In this document: in pieces, positions 1 to 8,735 of the stretch
Layout: each line of letters begins with the position of its first letter
Position numbering within the stretch: position 1 is the stretch's first letter
Assembly (NCBI GenBank): GCA_964563855.1
Contig: CAZLYU010000018.1
Span: forward strand, 1 to 62,158
Source of the DNA: JAFGRR01 sp964563855
GTDB taxonomy: Bacteria > Planctomycetota > Phycisphaerae > UBA1845 > Fen-1342
Reading direction: 5' to 3'
Length of the DNA: 62,158 bases
Notes under the pieces: model-generated
The model's input: only the letters and a program-made list of their open reading frames with translations
Databases searched by the model: none
What the model was told of the DNA's origin: nothing
Position numbers and translations under genes: made by a program

Positions 1-461
1 CGGAGAATGTCCCCGATTGAACCGCCCGCTAACACCGATGAGCGCGTGAGCAGGTCCCAGTTGCCGTCGAAGATCGCGAGCGTGAAATGGCCACGCTCCG
101 AAGCCGGCCGTGAAAAGCGCAACAGTTCGCCGCGCGCCGCGCTCCCGATATCAAACACGACGTACTCGCCTTCCCCCGTGACCACGCCGGCGAGTCGCGC
201 GGTCTCCGGTCGGTGCGCGTCGGAACTGGGTTCACTGTGCGGCGTAGCGGGCTCGGTCGTGGGGGGCGCAGCGGGCGTCGCGAGGTCGTCATCCACAAAC
301 GTCAGCATGTTCGAGGGGTGCGGCGTGTTCGGAATCGCGTCGCCCGATATTTCCTCGACGGGCAGCAGTGTTTCGGTGTCGCCAAACATCGCGGCGTCAA
401 AATCCGTGATGCATCCGCCGGTCACCAATGCGACCAGCGCGATGAGTGGGCGTCGAGACAT
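1..461 (-). CDS. Secreted/lipoprotein-like protein, 3' end outside window
   Basis: An open frame reads from an ATG at 461 leftwards to the window edge, giving 153 codons of a longer protein. The N-terminus is a basic stretch (MSRRP), a hydrophobic core and a Cys at residue 17 (VTGGC), which looks like a weak lipoprotein signal. After a Pro/Thr-rich linker (roughly residues 60-90) comes a beta-rich segment with YVVFDIG and LLRFSRP, of the kind seen in pre-peptidase-like or esterase-associated beta-sandwiches; I cannot name the family. A GAAGAG sequence about 9 nt upstream may be the ribosome site. It is divergent from the PilZ gene. The C-terminal part, which would decide function, is not visible. 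Confidence 0.7.
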   Translation of the reverse strand, partial: MSRRPLIALVALVTGGCITDFDAAMFGDTETLLPVEEISGDAIPNTPHPSNMLTFVDDDLATPAAPPTTEPATPHSEPSSDAHRPETARLAGVVTGEGEYVVFDIGSAARGELLRFSRPASERGHFTLAIFDGNWDLLTRSSVLAGGSIGDIL

Positions 462-686
462 AGTCGAACAGCTCTTCGGCGGCGATACGCTGGCGCATCG
501 GCTTTCGAGCGCGGGTTCTGCATGTCGCGCGTCCGCGGTAGCTGCAGCGAAATGCGCCCACTCCGCAGTGAAGCCGGGCCGCCGACCTTGCGCGTACTCA
601 TGCGGCGGTCGCGTCGGACCGATTCACCCTGAGCCGTAGAGCGCGACGCCGAGCGGGTCCTTGAGTCTTGCCGGAGCTGTTCAATC

Positions 687-1064
687 ATGGACGCCGAAAA
701 CATCGTCAAAATGACGCCGACCGTGGTCGAGGAATTGCTGGCCGCCAACGGCGTTGAAACGATCCCAAAAGAGTTCGAAGGGAACGAACGCCGCGCCGAG
801 CGGTGGCCATTTCCAGGAACCGTGGAAGTCTGGCTGCCCGAGCAGTGCTACGGCGACCGTCACATGTTGGCGACGCTGCACAACCTGAGCCGCGAAGGAC
901 TCGCGCTGCGTTCACGACGGCCGATCGATGTCGGGGTGAAGATCTCGCTCGCCCTCCATCAGCCGGCGATCTCGTGCTATGGCGCTGGATACGTGCGGCA
1001 CTGCACGCCTGCGGCGGTCGGCTATCTCGTCGGGCTCGAGTTCGACTTCGCGAGCGACGCCTAG
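687..1064 (+). CDS. PilZ-domain protein
   Basis: A 125-residue protein whose C-terminal two thirds is a single PilZ domain. The two cyclic-di-GMP-binding signatures are visible: an RxxxR motif at R35-R39 and an NxSxxG motif at N66-S68-G71, followed by the alternating strands typical of the fold and ending in GYLVGLEF. The first 30 residues form a short helical N-terminal extension (VVEELLAANGVETIP). PilZ proteins bind cyclic di-GMP and alter the behaviour of motility, polysaccharide or secretion machinery; the partner cannot be inferred, since the flanking genes are metabolic. It stands alone and is convergent with the trans-sulfuration gene. A second PilZ protein lies at 21783-22178. Confidence 0.85.
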   Translation: MDAENIVKMTPTVVEELLAANGVETIPKEFEGNERRAERWPFPGTVEVWLPEQCYGDRHMLATLHNLSREGLALRSRRPIDVGVKISLALHQPAISCYGAGYVRHCTPAAVGYLVGLEFDFASDA

Positions 1065-1131
1065 ACGAACCGCGCTGTCGCGTCGCGACCGGCTGCATTG
1101 AATCGGACGAGCGGCCGCGGCGATCGCGCGG

Positions 1132-2271
1132 TCAGTCCGCCAGCGCCTGCCGCACATCCGCGAGCAAGTCGTCCAGCGACTCCAGCCCTACGTGCAGCCG
1201 CACGAACCACACGTCGGGATTCTCCGAGAAAAAGTTGCCGCCGACGACCAGACTTTCGTGGCCGCCCCAGCTCACGCCGATGCCAAAGAGTTGCAGGCGG
1301 TCGATGATGCGATGACATGCCTCGCGCGATTGCGCCTTGGGCGTAAAGCCGAACAAGCTGCCGTAGCCGCGCAAGTGCTGACGGGCGATGTCGTGGTGGG
1401 GGTGCTGCGACACGCCGGGGTGATACACGCGGTCGACGGCGGGGTGTTCGACCAGCATCTGTGCAACGGCCAGCGCTGAAGCGTGATGCCGCTCCATGCG
1501 CAGCGGGAGGGTGCGCAGCCCGCGCAGCATGAGCCACGCCGCAAAGGGATCGCAGCAAGCGCCCACGAGTTCGAGCTCCAATGCGACGCGGCGCTCGAGC
1601 GACTCGTCGCGCCCGATCACGGCGCCGGCGACCAGATCACTGTGTCCGCCGATGAACTTGGTCGCACTGTGCACGACCAGGTCGCACCCGTGCTCGAGCG
1701 GATTGCAAAAATAGGGCGACGCCCACGAGTTATCGAAGATCACCTTGGCGCCGCGCTCGTGCGCCGCGGCCACGAGCGGCGCGACGGGCGGACAGTCGCC
1801 GAAGCCCGAGGTCGGCGATTCGACGTACAGCAGCTTCGTCTCGGCGCGAAACGCAGCGGCGAAGTTCGCGGGGTCGATGCCTTTCACGAAGGTGGTTTCG
1901 ACGCCGTAGCGACGCATGTGCTTCAGATACTGGCGCGTCGGCCAATAGCAGCGGTCGACGCACACCACATGATCGCCGCTGCAGACGCACGCCTGCACCG
2001 CGGCGGAGATGGCGCCCATGCCCGAAGCGAACATCCGGCACCACGCGCCGCGTTCGAGCTTCGCGAGCTTGGCCTGCAGCATGTCGGTCGTCGGATTGCC
2101 GACCCGTGTGTACTCCGCCTGCGTGACGTGCGGCTGCTTGCGCTGCTCAAACGTCGCGGCGTCGGGGTAAAGGAAGGTCGAGTTTTGGTAGAGCGGTGGG
2201 GCGGCGCCGTGGGCGTGGGCGAAGGGGTCTTCGCCGAAGTGCTGGCATTGTGTCTCGAAGCCGCTGCTCAT
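1132..2271 (-). CDS. metC: PLP-dependent trans-sulfuration enzyme (cystathionine beta-lyase type)
   Basis: A 379-residue Cys/Met-metabolism enzyme of fold type I PLP family, near the usual 380-400. The Schiff-base lysine is in HSATKFIGGHSD (K205); D180 in VIFDNSW is the residue expected to hold the pyridine nitrogen; YTRVGNPT near residue 54 is the conserved N-terminal arm that reaches the neighbouring subunit. Members cleave or form cystathionine in methionine/cysteine exchange. Substrate choice among MetC, MetB and related lyases cannot be settled from sequence; the overall look is closest to cystathionine beta-lyase, so the symbol is tentative. I chose ATG 2271 because TGAGGA lies 7-8 nt upstream; an in-frame ATG 27 codons earlier has no such site. 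The downstream side is convergent with the PilZ gene. Confidence 0.85.
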   Translation of the reverse strand: MSSGFETQCQHFGEDPFAHAHGAAPPLYQNSTFLYPDAATFEQRKQPHVTQAEYTRVGNPTTDMLQAKLAKLERGAWCRMFASGMGAISAAVQACVCSGDHVVCVDRCYWPTRQYLKHMRRYGVETTFVKGIDPANFAAAFRAETKLLYVESPTSGFGDCPPVAPLVAAAHERGAKVIFDNSWASPYFCNPLEHGCDLVVHSATKFIGGHSDLVAGAVIGRDESLERRVALELELVGACCDPFAAWLMLRGLRTLPLRMERHHASALAVAQMLVEHPAVDRVYHPGVSQHPHHDIARQHLRGYGSLFGFTPKAQSREACHRIIDRLQLFGIGVSWGGHESLVVGGNFFSENPDVWFVRLHVGLESLDDLLADVRQALAD

Positions 2272-2371
2272 GGCACGGATCCTCAAGGGGTATGGCTTGG
2301 CTCCGGCGCGCGGCACGCGCCGATGAGGCGTCGCAAGGCGACCATCCGGCAAGACGCCGACAAACCCCGTC

Positions 2372-3565
2372 TTAACGCGTGATGAAACGCTCCATCAACT
2401 CCCAGCCGGGGTCAACCATTAAACCCGTACCGGCCGCCGCCGCCTCGTCGAAGGCGCCGGCGCCGTTCGGTTTCACGCCCGCGCCGGCGTAGCAGAACGG
2501 CGGCGGCGCGTCGTTGTGGACCCGCGTGGTGCATGGGGTGTAGTGGTCGGGCGCGATGAGAATGCGCCAGTCAGCGCTGCCGCCGCGCAGATAGTCGAGA
2601 ATCGGCCCGGTGATATCGGCGTCGATGCGCGCCAGGCTCTCGGCCTTCGCGACGCCGTCGCCGAGATGTCCAGCCTCGTCCGGAGCCTCGATGTGCACGA
2701 CCACCAGGTCATGATCGCGCAAGGCTTTGACGGCGGCGGCGCCCTTCGCGGCGTAGTCGGTGTCGAGATAGCCAGTCGCGGTGGGCACGTTCAGCAGCGG
2801 CAGATCAACCAGCGTGGCGAGCCCGCGAATGATGTCGACCGCGGTGATGACCGGGCCGCGACAGCCGAAGCGCTCCGCAAACGAGGGGAACGCCGACGGG
2901 CGGCCCTCGCCCCACAGCCAGATGTCGGTGACCGGGGGCCGGCCCGCTGCGCCACGCTCGACGTTGATCACGTGTTCGGCGATCAACGCCGCCGCGGCGC
3001 GCTGCACAGCCGCGACGCGGTCGGCCCCGGAGCCGCGCGGGGCGTGATCGACGAGCGGCTCGCCGGGGATGTTGTGTGGCGGCGTGGTCTCGAAGGTCGC
3101 CCCCGCCGCGTCGTGCAACACCATGAGGTTGCGATAACTCACGCCGGTGTAGAACCGGCAGCGGTGTTCGGCGGCGAGATTTGCGTTCAGCAACTCGATC
3201 AGCGCGTCGGCCTCGGGCTGGTCGATGTGGTCGGCGGTGAAGTCTTGCAGACGGTCGTCGGCTACGGTGACGAAGTTGCACCGAAAGACCACCTCGCCGT
3301 CGCCTACGGGAATCTGTCGGGCGGCGGCCTCGATCGGCGCGCGGCCCGTGTAGTAGCGGGACGGCTCGTAGCCAAGCAGCGTCATCGTGGCGACATCAGT
3401 GCCCGGCGCGAAGCCGCCGGATGTCGTGACCACGCGTCCGGTTACACCCTGACGAGCGATCCAGTCGGCGTTCGGCGTCTCGGCGGCGGTCAGCGGGCTG
3501 CGGCCGCCAAGCGCGGCGAGCGGCTCGTCGGCAGCCCCGTCCGGCAAGATCACCACACGCTTCAT
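2372..3565 (-). CDS. apgM: 2,3-bisphosphoglycerate-independent phosphoglycerate mutase, archaeal type
   Basis: A 397-residue cofactor-independent phosphoglycerate mutase of the ApgM branch of the alkaline-phosphatase superfamily. It interconverts 3- and 2-phosphoglycerate in glycolysis/gluconeogenesis using two metal ions. The start MKRVVILPDGAAD carries the first metal aspartate; SGGFAPGTDVATMTLLGYEP near residue 50 holds the catalytic Thr/Ser and is diagnostic for ApgM; VVVHIEAPDEAGHLGD and LIAPDHYTPCTTRVHNDAPPP near residues 290-350 supply the remaining metal ligands. The length matches ApgM (about 400) and not the longer bacterial GpmI (about 510). A GGAG site precedes the ATG. It lies upstream of the trans-sulfuration gene on the same strand, about 100 bp away. 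Confidence 0.93.
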   Translation of the reverse strand: MKRVVILPDGAADEPLAALGGRSPLTAAETPNADWIARQGVTGRVVTTSGGFAPGTDVATMTLLGYEPSRYYTGRAPIEAAARQIPVGDGEVVFRCNFVTVADDRLQDFTADHIDQPEADALIELLNANLAAEHRCRFYTGVSYRNLMVLHDAAGATFETTPPHNIPGEPLVDHAPRGSGADRVAAVQRAAAALIAEHVINVERGAAGRPPVTDIWLWGEGRPSAFPSFAERFGCRGPVITAVDIIRGLATLVDLPLLNVPTATGYLDTDYAAKGAAAVKALRDHDLVVVHIEAPDEAGHLGDGVAKAESLARIDADITGPILDYLRGGSADWRILIAPDHYTPCTTRVHNDAPPPFCYAGAGVKPNGAGAFDEAAAAGTGLMVDPGWELMERFITR

Positions 3566-3779
3566 CGCACTGCGTCTCCACTGTCTCTGGTCGACCGGCC
3601 AAGCCGTCGCCGCACCGGTCGATGGTGGTCGGCCACGGCGGTCGACGCCGATCGTCCGCGCAAACGGTAACGCAAAGTCCCATGCAAACGAGCGCCTGCG
3701 TCCGCTTTTGACCCGCGCGGCGCGCGGCGCTTACACTCCGCCACCGCGCCTCAGGCGCCGCTGTCGGAGCTTTGTCTGC

Positions 3780-4868
3780 ATGTCCATGACGCTCAAAGAC
3801 GCTTGCGCCCTGCTCGATCGCTATGGCATGGCGCCGGCGTTGGATGGCGACGCAGAATGCGAGATCCACGCGGTCGCCACGCTTGACGACGCGACCGAGG
3901 GGCAGGTCTCGTTTCTCTCAAACCAGAAGTATGAGCGGCAGTTGGCGACCACGGGCGCCTCAGCGGTGGTCATGCGGCCGGATGTGCAAAAACCCGACCA
4001 TCTCGAAGCCATCCGCGTCGCCGATCCCTACGCCGCGATCACCGCGCTGATCGTCGCGATTCACGGCTACCGCAAGCACGCCGCCCCGCCGCGGTCGGAA
4101 GCGGCCTACGTCCATCCGACGGCGCAGATCGGCGAGCACGCGACGATTCACGCCGGCGCGACGATCGACGCCGACGCGCGGATCGGCGCGAACGCGGTGA
4201 TCTACGCGGGCTGCTACATCGGGCCGCGGTGCCGCATCGGCGACGACGTGCTGCTCTACCCGAACGTCGTGATCTATGACGATTGCATCCTCGGCGATCG
4301 CGTCACGATCCACGCGGGCACGGTGATCGGGAACGACGGCCTCGGCTACGCACCCGTAAACGGCCAGTGGGTGAAAATCCCGCAGATCGGCATCGCCGAA
4401 ATCGGCGACGACGTCGAGATCGGGTCGAACTGCTCGATTGACCGCGCGACGCTGGGCCGCACGAAAATTGGCCGCGGCACGAAGATGAGCAATCTCATCG
4501 CCGTCGGACACGGCACCCAGATCGGCGCCCACTGCATGATCGTCGCGCAAACCGGGCTGGCTGGTTCGGTCACGGTCGGCGATCACGTGACGATGGCCGG
4601 GCAGGCCGGAGTGGTCGGGCATATTCGCATCGGCGATCACGCCACAATCGCGGCCAAGGCCGGCGTCACCAACGACGTGCCCGACGGCGTCACCGTGCTC
4701 GGGCAGCCAGCCATTCCGATCGGCGAGATGCGCCGCCAGGTCGCGGCTGTGCAAAAGCTGCCGGAGATGATGAAGACGGTGAAGCGGCTGCGGCGCGAGC
4801 TGGAGGCGACGCAGGCGGAGTTGGCCGCGCTCAAGCAGCAGGCTGACCAAACGCAGGCATCGGCGTAG
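3780..4868 (+). CDS. lpxD: UDP-3-O-acylglucosamine N-acyltransferase
   Basis: LpxD, 362 residues, adds the N-linked hydroxyacyl chain to UDP-3-O-acylglucosamine, the third step of lipid A synthesis in the cytoplasm. The N-terminal domain (about 1-95) contains VSFLSNQKYERQL, typical of the uridine-binding part. It is followed by a long left-handed beta-helix of hexapeptide repeats (about 100-320; IGEHATIHAGATI...). The region IGNDGLGYAP and the catalytic His in NLIAVGHGTQIG are in the expected places. The C-terminal about 45 residues form a charged helix (RRELEATQAELAALKQQ). The start was chosen at the ATG where the family N-terminus begins; upstream codons in the frame are Arg/Pro-rich and do not look real. 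lpxI follows on the same strand. Confidence 0.95.
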   Translation: MSMTLKDACALLDRYGMAPALDGDAECEIHAVATLDDATEGQVSFLSNQKYERQLATTGASAVVMRPDVQKPDHLEAIRVADPYAAITALIVAIHGYRKHAAPPRSEAAYVHPTAQIGEHATIHAGATIDADARIGANAVIYAGCYIGPRCRIGDDVLLYPNVVIYDDCILGDRVTIHAGTVIGNDGLGYAPVNGQWVKIPQIGIAEIGDDVEIGSNCSIDRATLGRTKIGRGTKMSNLIAVGHGTQIGAHCMIVAQTGLAGSVTVGDHVTMAGQAGVVGHIRIGDHATIAAKAGVTNDVPDGVTVLGQPAIPIGEMRRQVAAVQKLPEMMKTVKRLRRELEATQAELAALKQQADQTQASA

Positions 4869-5030
4869 CCGCCAGCCCCGGCTGTCACGGCGACGGTCAC
4901 GATCGCCGCCAACGCGAATCGGCTGGCACGCCGATTCGTCCGCTCGCTACGCTGATCGCGGCGTCGTCGCACTCGGCGCCATCCTGGTCATCAGCAACGC
5001 GTGCGAGATTCAGCGTGTGGAAGGGCTCCA

Positions 5031-5885
5031 GTGACGCGTGACCCCGGCCATCTGAACGCCCCGCTCGGCATCATCGCCGGCGCCGGCGGCTTGCCGCTGC
5101 TCGTCGCGCAGGGCGCGCGGGCGGCCGGGCGGCGACTGGTCGTCGTCGGGCTGCGCGGCTGGGCGGATCCCAAACTCGCGCAACACGCCGAGGCGATGGT
5201 CTACCGCGGCGTCGTGCGGGTCGGCGGCTGGATCAGCGCGCTGCGCGCCCACGGGTGTCGCGAAGCCGTCATGGTCGGCCGTGTGCGCAAGGCGGATCTC
5301 TTCGCGATGCCGCGCTGGCGGCAGTGGCTGCTCTACCTGCCCGATCTCACGACGATCCGCGTGTACTATGCCCTCCGCGATCGACGCAACGAGGCCCTCT
5401 TGCAAGCGGTCGCAAACGAGATGGAGCGCCGCGGCGTGCCGCTGATCGACTCAACCACCTATTGTCCCCAGGCGCTCGCCGCCGAGGGCGTCCTCACCCC
5501 GGGCAAGCCGCCGCGCAGCGTGCTCGAGGCGGCCGCGTTTGGCTGGCCGATTCTGAAGCAGATCGCCGGGCTGGACATCGGTCAGTCGATCGCGGTGAGA
5601 GAGCACGAGGTGATCGCGGTCGAGGCGATCGAAGGGACCGACGCGCTCATCGAACGGGCGGGCGCGCTGTGTCGATCCGGCGGCTGGACGCTGCTGAAAG
5701 CGGGGAAGGCCGGGCACGACATGCGGTTCGACGTGCCCACCATCGGGCCGCAAACGATCGAAAATCTACACGCCGCCCGCGCGAGCGGCCTCGTGGTCGA
5801 GGCGGGCGCAACGCTGATCCTCGAACGCGAGAAGACACTCGAACTCGCGGCGCGGCTCGGCGTCGCCGTGATCGGTCGGACGTGA
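5031..5885 (+). CDS. lpxI: UDP-2,3-diacylglucosamine pyrophosphatase, LpxI type
   Basis: LpxI, 284 residues, hydrolyses UDP-2,3-diacylglucosamine to lipid X and UMP, the fourth lipid A step; it is the unrelated alternative to LpxH. The N-terminal domain begins with LGIIAGAGGLPLLVA and contains GWISALRAHGCREAVMVGRVRKADLF, both hallmarks of the family. The C-terminal catalytic domain shows DSTTYCPQALAAEGVLTPGKP, GQSIAVREHEVIAVEAIEGTDALI and the ending VLKAGK/FDVPTIGPQTI block; the aspartate in FDVPTIG is in the catalytic segment. I take the GTG at 5031 because GGAAGGG sits 5-7 nt upstream; the first GTG in frame is 30 nt earlier. It follows lpxD after about 160 bp with no gene between. Confidence 0.93.
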   Translation: MTRDPGHLNAPLGIIAGAGGLPLLVAQGARAAGRRLVVVGLRGWADPKLAQHAEAMVYRGVVRVGGWISALRAHGCREAVMVGRVRKADLFAMPRWRQWLLYLPDLTTIRVYYALRDRRNEALLQAVANEMERRGVPLIDSTTYCPQALAAEGVLTPGKPPRSVLEAAAFGWPILKQIAGLDIGQSIAVREHEVIAVEAIEGTDALIERAGALCRSGGWTLLKAGKAGHDMRFDVPTIGPQTIENLHAARASGLVVEAGATLILEREKTLELAARLGVAVIGRT

Positions 5886-5913
5886 ACCCCGCCTCATCGA
5901 CGGGATGTGCCGA

Positions 5914-6633
5914 TCACCCCACGCGGTTCATGATCAACACCAGCGCGGTCACCAATGCCGCCAGCGCCGCCAGTCCGAGCACGGCCGCCACGATCACCAC
6001 CACGATGAAGCGGCGGTTCTGTTCGCGCACCAGTTGCGAGAGCGTATCGCGCTGATCGCTCTCCTTCTCCTGCAGCTTGCGGAGCGTATCGAGCTGGCTC
6101 GCCGCCCCGCTGCGAAGGCTTTCGACGGTCTGGCTGAGATCGCCGAGCATGGTCGCCACGCGCTGGTCGGCCTCTTGCGCGATCTCGAGCTGTCGCGCGA
6201 GCGATTGCATCGCCGAGGCCTGCGCGTCGAGCGAGCCGGGAATCATGCTGAGCGTTTCCGAGAGCTTGCCCGACTGCTGAGTGACGGCGACGACGCGCTC
6301 GGCGATCGTCTTGATCGACTCGGATTGATGCCGCTGCACGTCGGCCAAACCGCTGATTGTGCCCGTCACCTGCTGCACCGAGTCGACCAACGCCGCCGCC
6401 CGCTCGTCCTGTCGGCGAAAGTGGTCGTGCATGGCTTCCATGAGCCGTGCGACTTCGACGTAGCGCGAGGCCAACTCGCGCTTGGTCGGCGCGCGAACGG
6501 TCAGCGTCGGCTTCTCACCCCTGTCGTCGGCGTTGACGTGGTCGGGCGCTGCGTCGGTCTGCACACGGTAGGCGCCATTGCCCCGCTTGAACGCGCCGCC
6601 GAGGCGCTTCCAGAACGATTTGTCACTGGTCAT
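5914..6633 (-). CDS. Coiled-coil protein with C-terminal membrane anchor
   Basis: A 239-residue protein of unknown function. Residues about 60-210 are predicted from heptad pattern and composition to be long alpha-helical coiled coil (Gln/Glu/Ala/Leu-rich, repeated SxxxT...LxxxV spacing), and residues about 212-235 form one transmembrane helix (IVVVIVAAVLGLAALAALV) with a short tail, so the helical part should face the cytoplasm. The pattern resembles the cytoplasmic helical rods of chemoreceptors, but no signalling-tip motif was seen and it is too short. Start ATG 6633 has GGGAG 7 nt upstream; upstream codons in the frame look non-coding. Convergent with lpxI. Confidence 0.75.
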   Translation of the reverse strand: MTSDKSFWKRLGGAFKRGNGAYRVQTDAAPDHVNADDRGEKPTLTVRAPTKRELASRYVEVARLMEAMHDHFRRQDERAAALVDSVQQVTGTISGLADVQRHQSESIKTIAERVVAVTQQSGKLSETLSMIPGSLDAQASAMQSLARQLEIAQEADQRVATMLGDLSQTVESLRSGAASQLDTLRKLQEKESDQRDTLSQLVREQNRRFIVVVIVAAVLGLAALAALVTALVLIMNRVG

Positions 6634-6780
6634 GCGTCGCTCCCGAGCTTCGAACCCAGGAGCAGTGTAACGCGGGCGCCGCCGCGTTGGTGCGACGAGC
6701 GGCAACGAAAAGCCCGTTCGCGGTTGCGAACGGGCTGGAACATGCATCGATGAATTGTTAGACGTCGACGAGCGAGCCGG

Positions 6781-7848
6781 CTACTCCCAGTAGAGCAACC
6801 CCTCCTCCCACGCGCGCTTCGCGGCGGAGCCATCCTCGAGGAATGGGTTCACCGTACCCCGAAAGCCTTTGAGCAGCTCCCGTGAACCCGACCCCTGCGA
6901 GAGGAACATGGTCTGCGACTTCACGGGCTCGGCGTGACCATCGAAGAACAGCGTGACCGTCGTGCCATCGCCGCCATTTCGTATCTCGGTGCTCTCCGCG
7001 TTCCGCGTCGCATCGTTCTTGTACGAGTACGACGAGCGCGAAGCGCCGTGCGGTGCGAAGTTCGGCAGGGGGCGCCCGCTGTACTCGAACTGGTAAGGCG
7101 ACTCCATCTGAAACTGCGGCAAGGCGCCGAACCCACCGCCCGGCACGGGGCGATACCACGCGTCGGCGATCATCCACTCATCAGCCGCCTTGCGGACGCG
7201 TTCGACCGGACGCGGCGGATTGCGTGCTTCCTTGGCCAACGACTCTGCGGACTTCGACCCGTCGGCGCCCGTGAAGGGGGCGATGCCGAAGTAGTACACC
7301 GGATCGGTGTAGCGCGGGTTGAAGCTAAGCGTCGTGTCGTCGAACTGCTCGACGCCGACATTATTGATTGCGTAGTGGAAGGGAAAAACCGGGTAGTTGT
7401 CGTTCGAGAACGATTCGAAGTGCGCGTCGGGAACAATGCGGTCCATGGTCGGACATGTCGAAACCCGGTCGGTCAGCGAATCTTCGCGGCTGCTCGAGTC
7501 GTTGAAGATGTCACGCAGCAGGAATGTCAGGTAGCGACGCTGCTCCGCCTCCGCCTTCCCTCTCGACCAACCGCCGTTGATCGGGTTGTCCATGAGATAG
7601 TCAACGCCCTGGTTCTTGTAGAGCGCCGGGTGCAGAGGTCCCGGAAGCGTCGGGCTGCCCGTGGCGTAGGTCATGACGCCTGTTCCGAGGCTGCGCAGAT
7701 TGGAAAGGCACACCACCTGCTTCGCCTGCTCCCGCGCTCGGCTCAGCGAGGGCAACAGAATCGAGATCAAGAGCGCGATAATCGCCACCACCACCAACAA
7801 CTCGATCAGTGTAAAAGCCCGTGATCGACCCGCTCGATAAAAGCTCAT
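6781..7848 (-). CDS. Type II secretion-like pseudopilin (prepilin-type N-terminal domain)
   Basis: A 355-residue protein with a class III signal: a short basic leader (MSFYRAGRSRA) followed by FTLIELLVVVAIIALLISILL, the N-methylation/cleavage segment and single hydrophobic helix of type IV pilin-like proteins. The Glu at position +5 of the mature chain is present; the residue before the cut is Ala, not the usual Gly. The C-terminus has TVTLFFDGHAEPV, matching the processing-associated H-x9-DG type domain common in planctomycete pseudopilins. It is probably processed by a prepilin peptidase at the inner membrane and assembled into a pseudopilus. Start ATG 7848 is preceded by GAGGATGAG. The first 27 residues of the helix region are identical to the pseudopilin at 15534. 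Confidence 0.9.
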   Translation of the reverse strand: MSFYRAGRSRAFTLIELLVVVAIIALLISILLPSLSRAREQAKQVVCLSNLRSLGTGVMTYATGSPTLPGPLHPALYKNQGVDYLMDNPINGGWSRGKAEAEQRRYLTFLLRDIFNDSSSREDSLTDRVSTCPTMDRIVPDAHFESFSNDNYPVFPFHYAINNVGVEQFDDTTLSFNPRYTDPVYYFGIAPFTGADGSKSAESLAKEARNPPRPVERVRKAADEWMIADAWYRPVPGGGFGALPQFQMESPYQFEYSGRPLPNFAPHGASRSSYSYKNDATRNAESTEIRNGGDGTTVTLFFDGHAEPVKSQTMFLSQGSGSRELLKGFRGTVNPFLEDGSAAKRAWEEGLLYWE

Positions 7849-8186
7849 CTCATCCTCGTCTGGGAGAGGTTTCGTGTGATCCACCGCCACCGCAACACCG
7901 AGGCGGCAACGCGTCAGGCGATCGGGGCCATCCACAGGACGCTGAATGGATATGAAACCATCTCGCGGCCATGAACCGGCAGCGAGACCCGCCGCGACGC
8001 CATCCTCGCTCCACCAAACACCGTACACCCGCCCCAGCCGCGTATCAAGCGGAACATTCGCTCCGCGAAGCATCTTCGACAAGATTTCATAATCTTTCGG
8101 GCCATCGCCCGCTGGGTCCGACTCAACGAACGCCCATCAGGATCCCGCCCGACCTTCCTGCCCCCCAGACGCCGACGCATAACGGC
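7849..8186. other. Intergenic region, no clear gene
   Basis: This 338-bp stretch lies upstream of the pseudopilin at 6781-7848 and downstream of the DUF309 gene. The pseudopilin frame stays open upstream through most of it, but the codons give no family resemblance and a strong ribosome site marks 7848 as the start. I found no convincing promoter hexamers, hairpin, repeat or RNA here. Confidence 0.4.
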
Positions 8187-8735
8187 TTACGCACGCGACC
8201 CACCCGGAACCAGAAACGGGTACGGCGCACGCTGCTCCGCAAAGTAGGGCTCGACCGCTGCTCGCCACCATCGCTCAACCAGCACCCCGGCCACCCGGTC
8301 GGCGTCGCGCAGCGCCGCCCGATCAAGCCGGGCCCGCGCACGACGCAGCAGTCGACGGGCGCCGCCGCGCTTGCCGACATGCTGCTGCAGATGTGCGGCG
8401 GAAACCTGAATGAACGCTTGAATCACTTGTCGCAACTGGCCGGTTACCGGACAGTCGCGCCACACTCCCTCCCACGTCTCGTGAGCCTCCCACCAGTAGG
8501 CGGCGTTGTACAGATCGACGCCGTAGCAGAAACACGGGCAAGCCCGCCAATCTCCCTGCATGAGCCGTTCGACCTCGGGGCCCGCATCCGGTTCGGGAAC
8601 CCCGTAGGAGTGCCCCGCCGCGTCGCGGGTTGGGTGGGGCTGATTCATGTTCAGAAACCGATACGCCGGGAACGCCCGTCGGGTGAGTCGCGGCGGCTCG
8701 GGCTGCGGCGCGTGCGGTTGCGCGACGGTGTTCAA
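8187..8735 (-). CDS. DUF309 family protein
   Basis: A 182-residue protein whose central part (about 70-150) matches the small helical DUF309 fold: LYNAAYWWEAHETWEGVWRDCP followed by QLRQVIQAFIQVSAAHLQQHVG. The conserved Glu and His of the WEAHE motif and the following Trp are present. The biochemical role of this family is not known. The first 45 residues are Pro-rich and may not all be translated. The ATG overlaps the stop codon of the LolA-like gene upstream (ATGA), so the pair is very probably translated together. Confidence 0.8.
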   Translation of the reverse strand: MNTVAQPHAPQPEPPRLTRRAFPAYRFLNMNQPHPTRDAAGHSYGVPEPDAGPEVERLMQGDWRACPCFCYGVDLYNAAYWWEAHETWEGVWRDCPVTGQLRQVIQAFIQVSAAHLQQHVGKRGGARRLLRRARARLDRAALRDADRVAGVLVERWWRAAVEPYFAEQRAPYPFLVPGGSRA